Below are positions 6,367 through 7,015 of a stretch of 7,015 nt of DNA, piece by piece. The position numbers and the translations under genes were made by a program. The number at the start of each line of letters is the position of its first letter. The first letter of the stretch is position 1. Source of the stretch: Coleofasciculus sp. S288 (lineage in GTDB: Bacteria > Cyanobacteriota > Cyanobacteriia > Cyanobacteriales > Coleofasciculaceae); NCBI GenBank assembly GCA_020216575.1, contig JAIUYC010000187.1, forward strand, positions 1 to 7,015. The letters run 5' to 3'. The notes below the pieces were generated by a model. The model was not told where the DNA came from. It saw only the letters and a program-made list of their open reading frames with translations, and did not search any database.

Positions 6367-6516
6367 TTATCCCTCTATCGATGCATCACTTATCAACACG
6401 ATAATCATCACACTTTTTGCAGTATTGGATTCCAGGAATTTTCCCAAAACCTTGTGTATTAAAAAATGTAAAACATCAACCCTTGTCGTTAACTGATAAT
6501 TCTCAGGGGTTTAATA

Positions 6517-6705
6517 ATGACTGCATTACCATCAACCGATAAACAGCCAATTAACATGGAAAAAGCCTCGCTCAAGTTAAAATACAGAGCCTTAAAAACG
6601 AGAGGTGATGATAAGTTCGAGGCATGGATTATGGCAGTGGAAGAGCGCTGGTTGGAGGAAATTGCAGCCTGTATCCAAGGTCAATTTCCAGATTGGCAAG
6701 AATGA
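6517..6705 (+). CDS. Small protein of unknown function (62 aa)
   Basis: The ATG at 6517 is preceded by AGGGG with a 7-base spacer, a reasonable ribosome binding site. The protein is charged and soluble, with no signal peptide or membrane segment. Residues 14-60 (MEKASLKLKYRALKTRG... to ...GQFPDWQE) look largely helical, with acidic and aromatic residues toward the C-terminus (FEAWIMAVEERWLEEI). I do not recognise the family. The gene sits between egtC and egtB but on the opposite strand, diverging from egtB and converging on egtC, so it is not part of their transcript. A later ATG (residue 14) has no ribosome binding site. It might be a small regulator or an unrelated insertion; coding status rests on the start signal and amino-acid composition. 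Confidence 0.55.
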   Translation: MTALPSTDKQPINMEKASLKLKYRALKTRGDDKFEAWIMAVEERWLEEIAACIQGQFPDWQE

Positions 6706-6712
6706 AACTTTT

Positions 6713-6724
6713 TAGCGATCGCTA
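6713..6724. repeat. HIP1 site within a 12-base palindrome
   Basis: TAGCGATCGCTA contains the HIP1 octamer GCGATCGC, highly over-represented in many cyanobacterial genomes. Two more perfect copies lie inside the CHAT gene at 1758-1765 and 1945-1952. It directly follows the stop of the 62-aa gene, but the stem is short and there is no T-run after it, so it is not called a terminator. Confidence 0.7.
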
Positions 6725-6842
6725 TTAGTCTGGCTAATCGATTAACAGCTCCTGCCTAATGTACCAAACAACTCGTCAGCCTTGCCTATTGCAGCTCTAT
6801 AACCGAACTTGATATCCATTCTTGGCTAAATGAGTCTCTGCT

Positions 6843-7015
6843 CTAAACGAGTTGCTCGATGTGAACGTCAAGATTTTTTTCCACGGTGATAATGCTACTG
6901 GGTGGAACGCTATTCCAATTTCCGGCAAACAGGGGTTCGGAAGCAACGAGTGCGGCATCTGGATAGGTTGGATCGTCTCTCAACCAGTAGAGTGTAGGAG
7001 CGCAAGTGCCAAGAG
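6843..7015 (-). CDS. egtC: Class II glutamine amidotransferase, EgtC type, C-terminal part only
   Basis: The minus strand from the window edge reads 56 codons to TAG at 6845-6843. Residues of the fragment include APTLYWLRDD (5-14), YPDAALVASEPLF (17-29), NWNSVPPSSIITV (32-44) and a short D-V-H tail. The sequence (L-Y-W, V-A-S-E-P, W-x-x-V-P-x-x-S-I-I-x-V) is that of the C-terminus of EgtC-type Ntn amidohydrolases. EgtC removes the gamma-glutamyl group from the gamma-glutamylcysteinyl-hercynine sulfoxide made by EgtB. The catalytic N-terminal Cys lies outside the window. It is on the same strand as egtB and egtD and upstream of both, which supports the assignment over other class II amidotransferases. 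The 545 bases between its stop and the egtB start hold the opposing 62-aa gene, so it is probably a separate transcript. Confidence 0.8.
   Translation of the reverse strand, partial: LGTCAPTLYWLRDDPTYPDAALVASEPLFAGNWNSVPPSSIITVEKNLDVHIEQLV

Overview
The window looks like chromosomal DNA from a cyanobacterium, probably a filamentous one. Three perfect HIP1 octamers (GCGATCGC) occur in 7 kb (1758, 1945 and 6715), against about 0.1 expected by chance. The gene families also fit: a TPR-CHAT protein, a Nif11-type peptide, a probable PEP-CTERM relic and an ergothioneine gene set. Intergenic DNA is rich in short inverted repeats of the MITE kind, also common in these genomes. No rRNA, tRNA or CRISPR array was seen.

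Layout. (1) 1-487: a small Nif11-like gene (188 to 48, minus strand), too short to stand out as an ORF. It has a good ribosome binding site, but its C-terminal half is replaced by a roughly 95-bp inverted-repeat element with TA at its ends. A second imperfect inverted repeat (314-455) lies between it and the next gene. (2) 488-3139, minus strand: a large TPR-CHAT protein with an N-terminal export signal or membrane anchor, driven by a near-consensus promoter at 3197-3226. (3) 3227-3831: about 600 bp without an intact gene. It holds a decayed PEP-CTERM-type C-terminus (minus strand) and a 120-bp MITE-like inverted repeat. (4) 3832-7015: an ergothioneine locus on the minus strand. In transcription order it has egtC (only the last 56 codons are in the window), egtB (complete, TTG start with a perfect AGGAGG) and egtD (complete). 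A 62-codon gene of unknown function (6517-6705, plus strand) sits between egtC and egtB, facing the other way.

How the genes work together. EgtD trimethylates histidine to hercynine. EgtB, a non-heme iron sulfoxide synthase, joins a cysteine-type thiol to the hercynine imidazole. EgtC-type amidohydrolases remove the gamma-glutamyl group when gamma-glutamylcysteine is the thiol donor. The C-S lyase (EgtE type) and the gamma-glutamylcysteine ligase (EgtA type) are not in the window. The CHAT gene has its own promoter and is separated from egtD by about 690 bp, so nothing ties it to the ergothioneine genes. The most useful unexplained items are the element-truncated Nif11 gene, the PEP-CTERM relic, the unknown small gene inside the egt locus, and an apparent mismatch between the EgtB pocket and the presence of EgtC.
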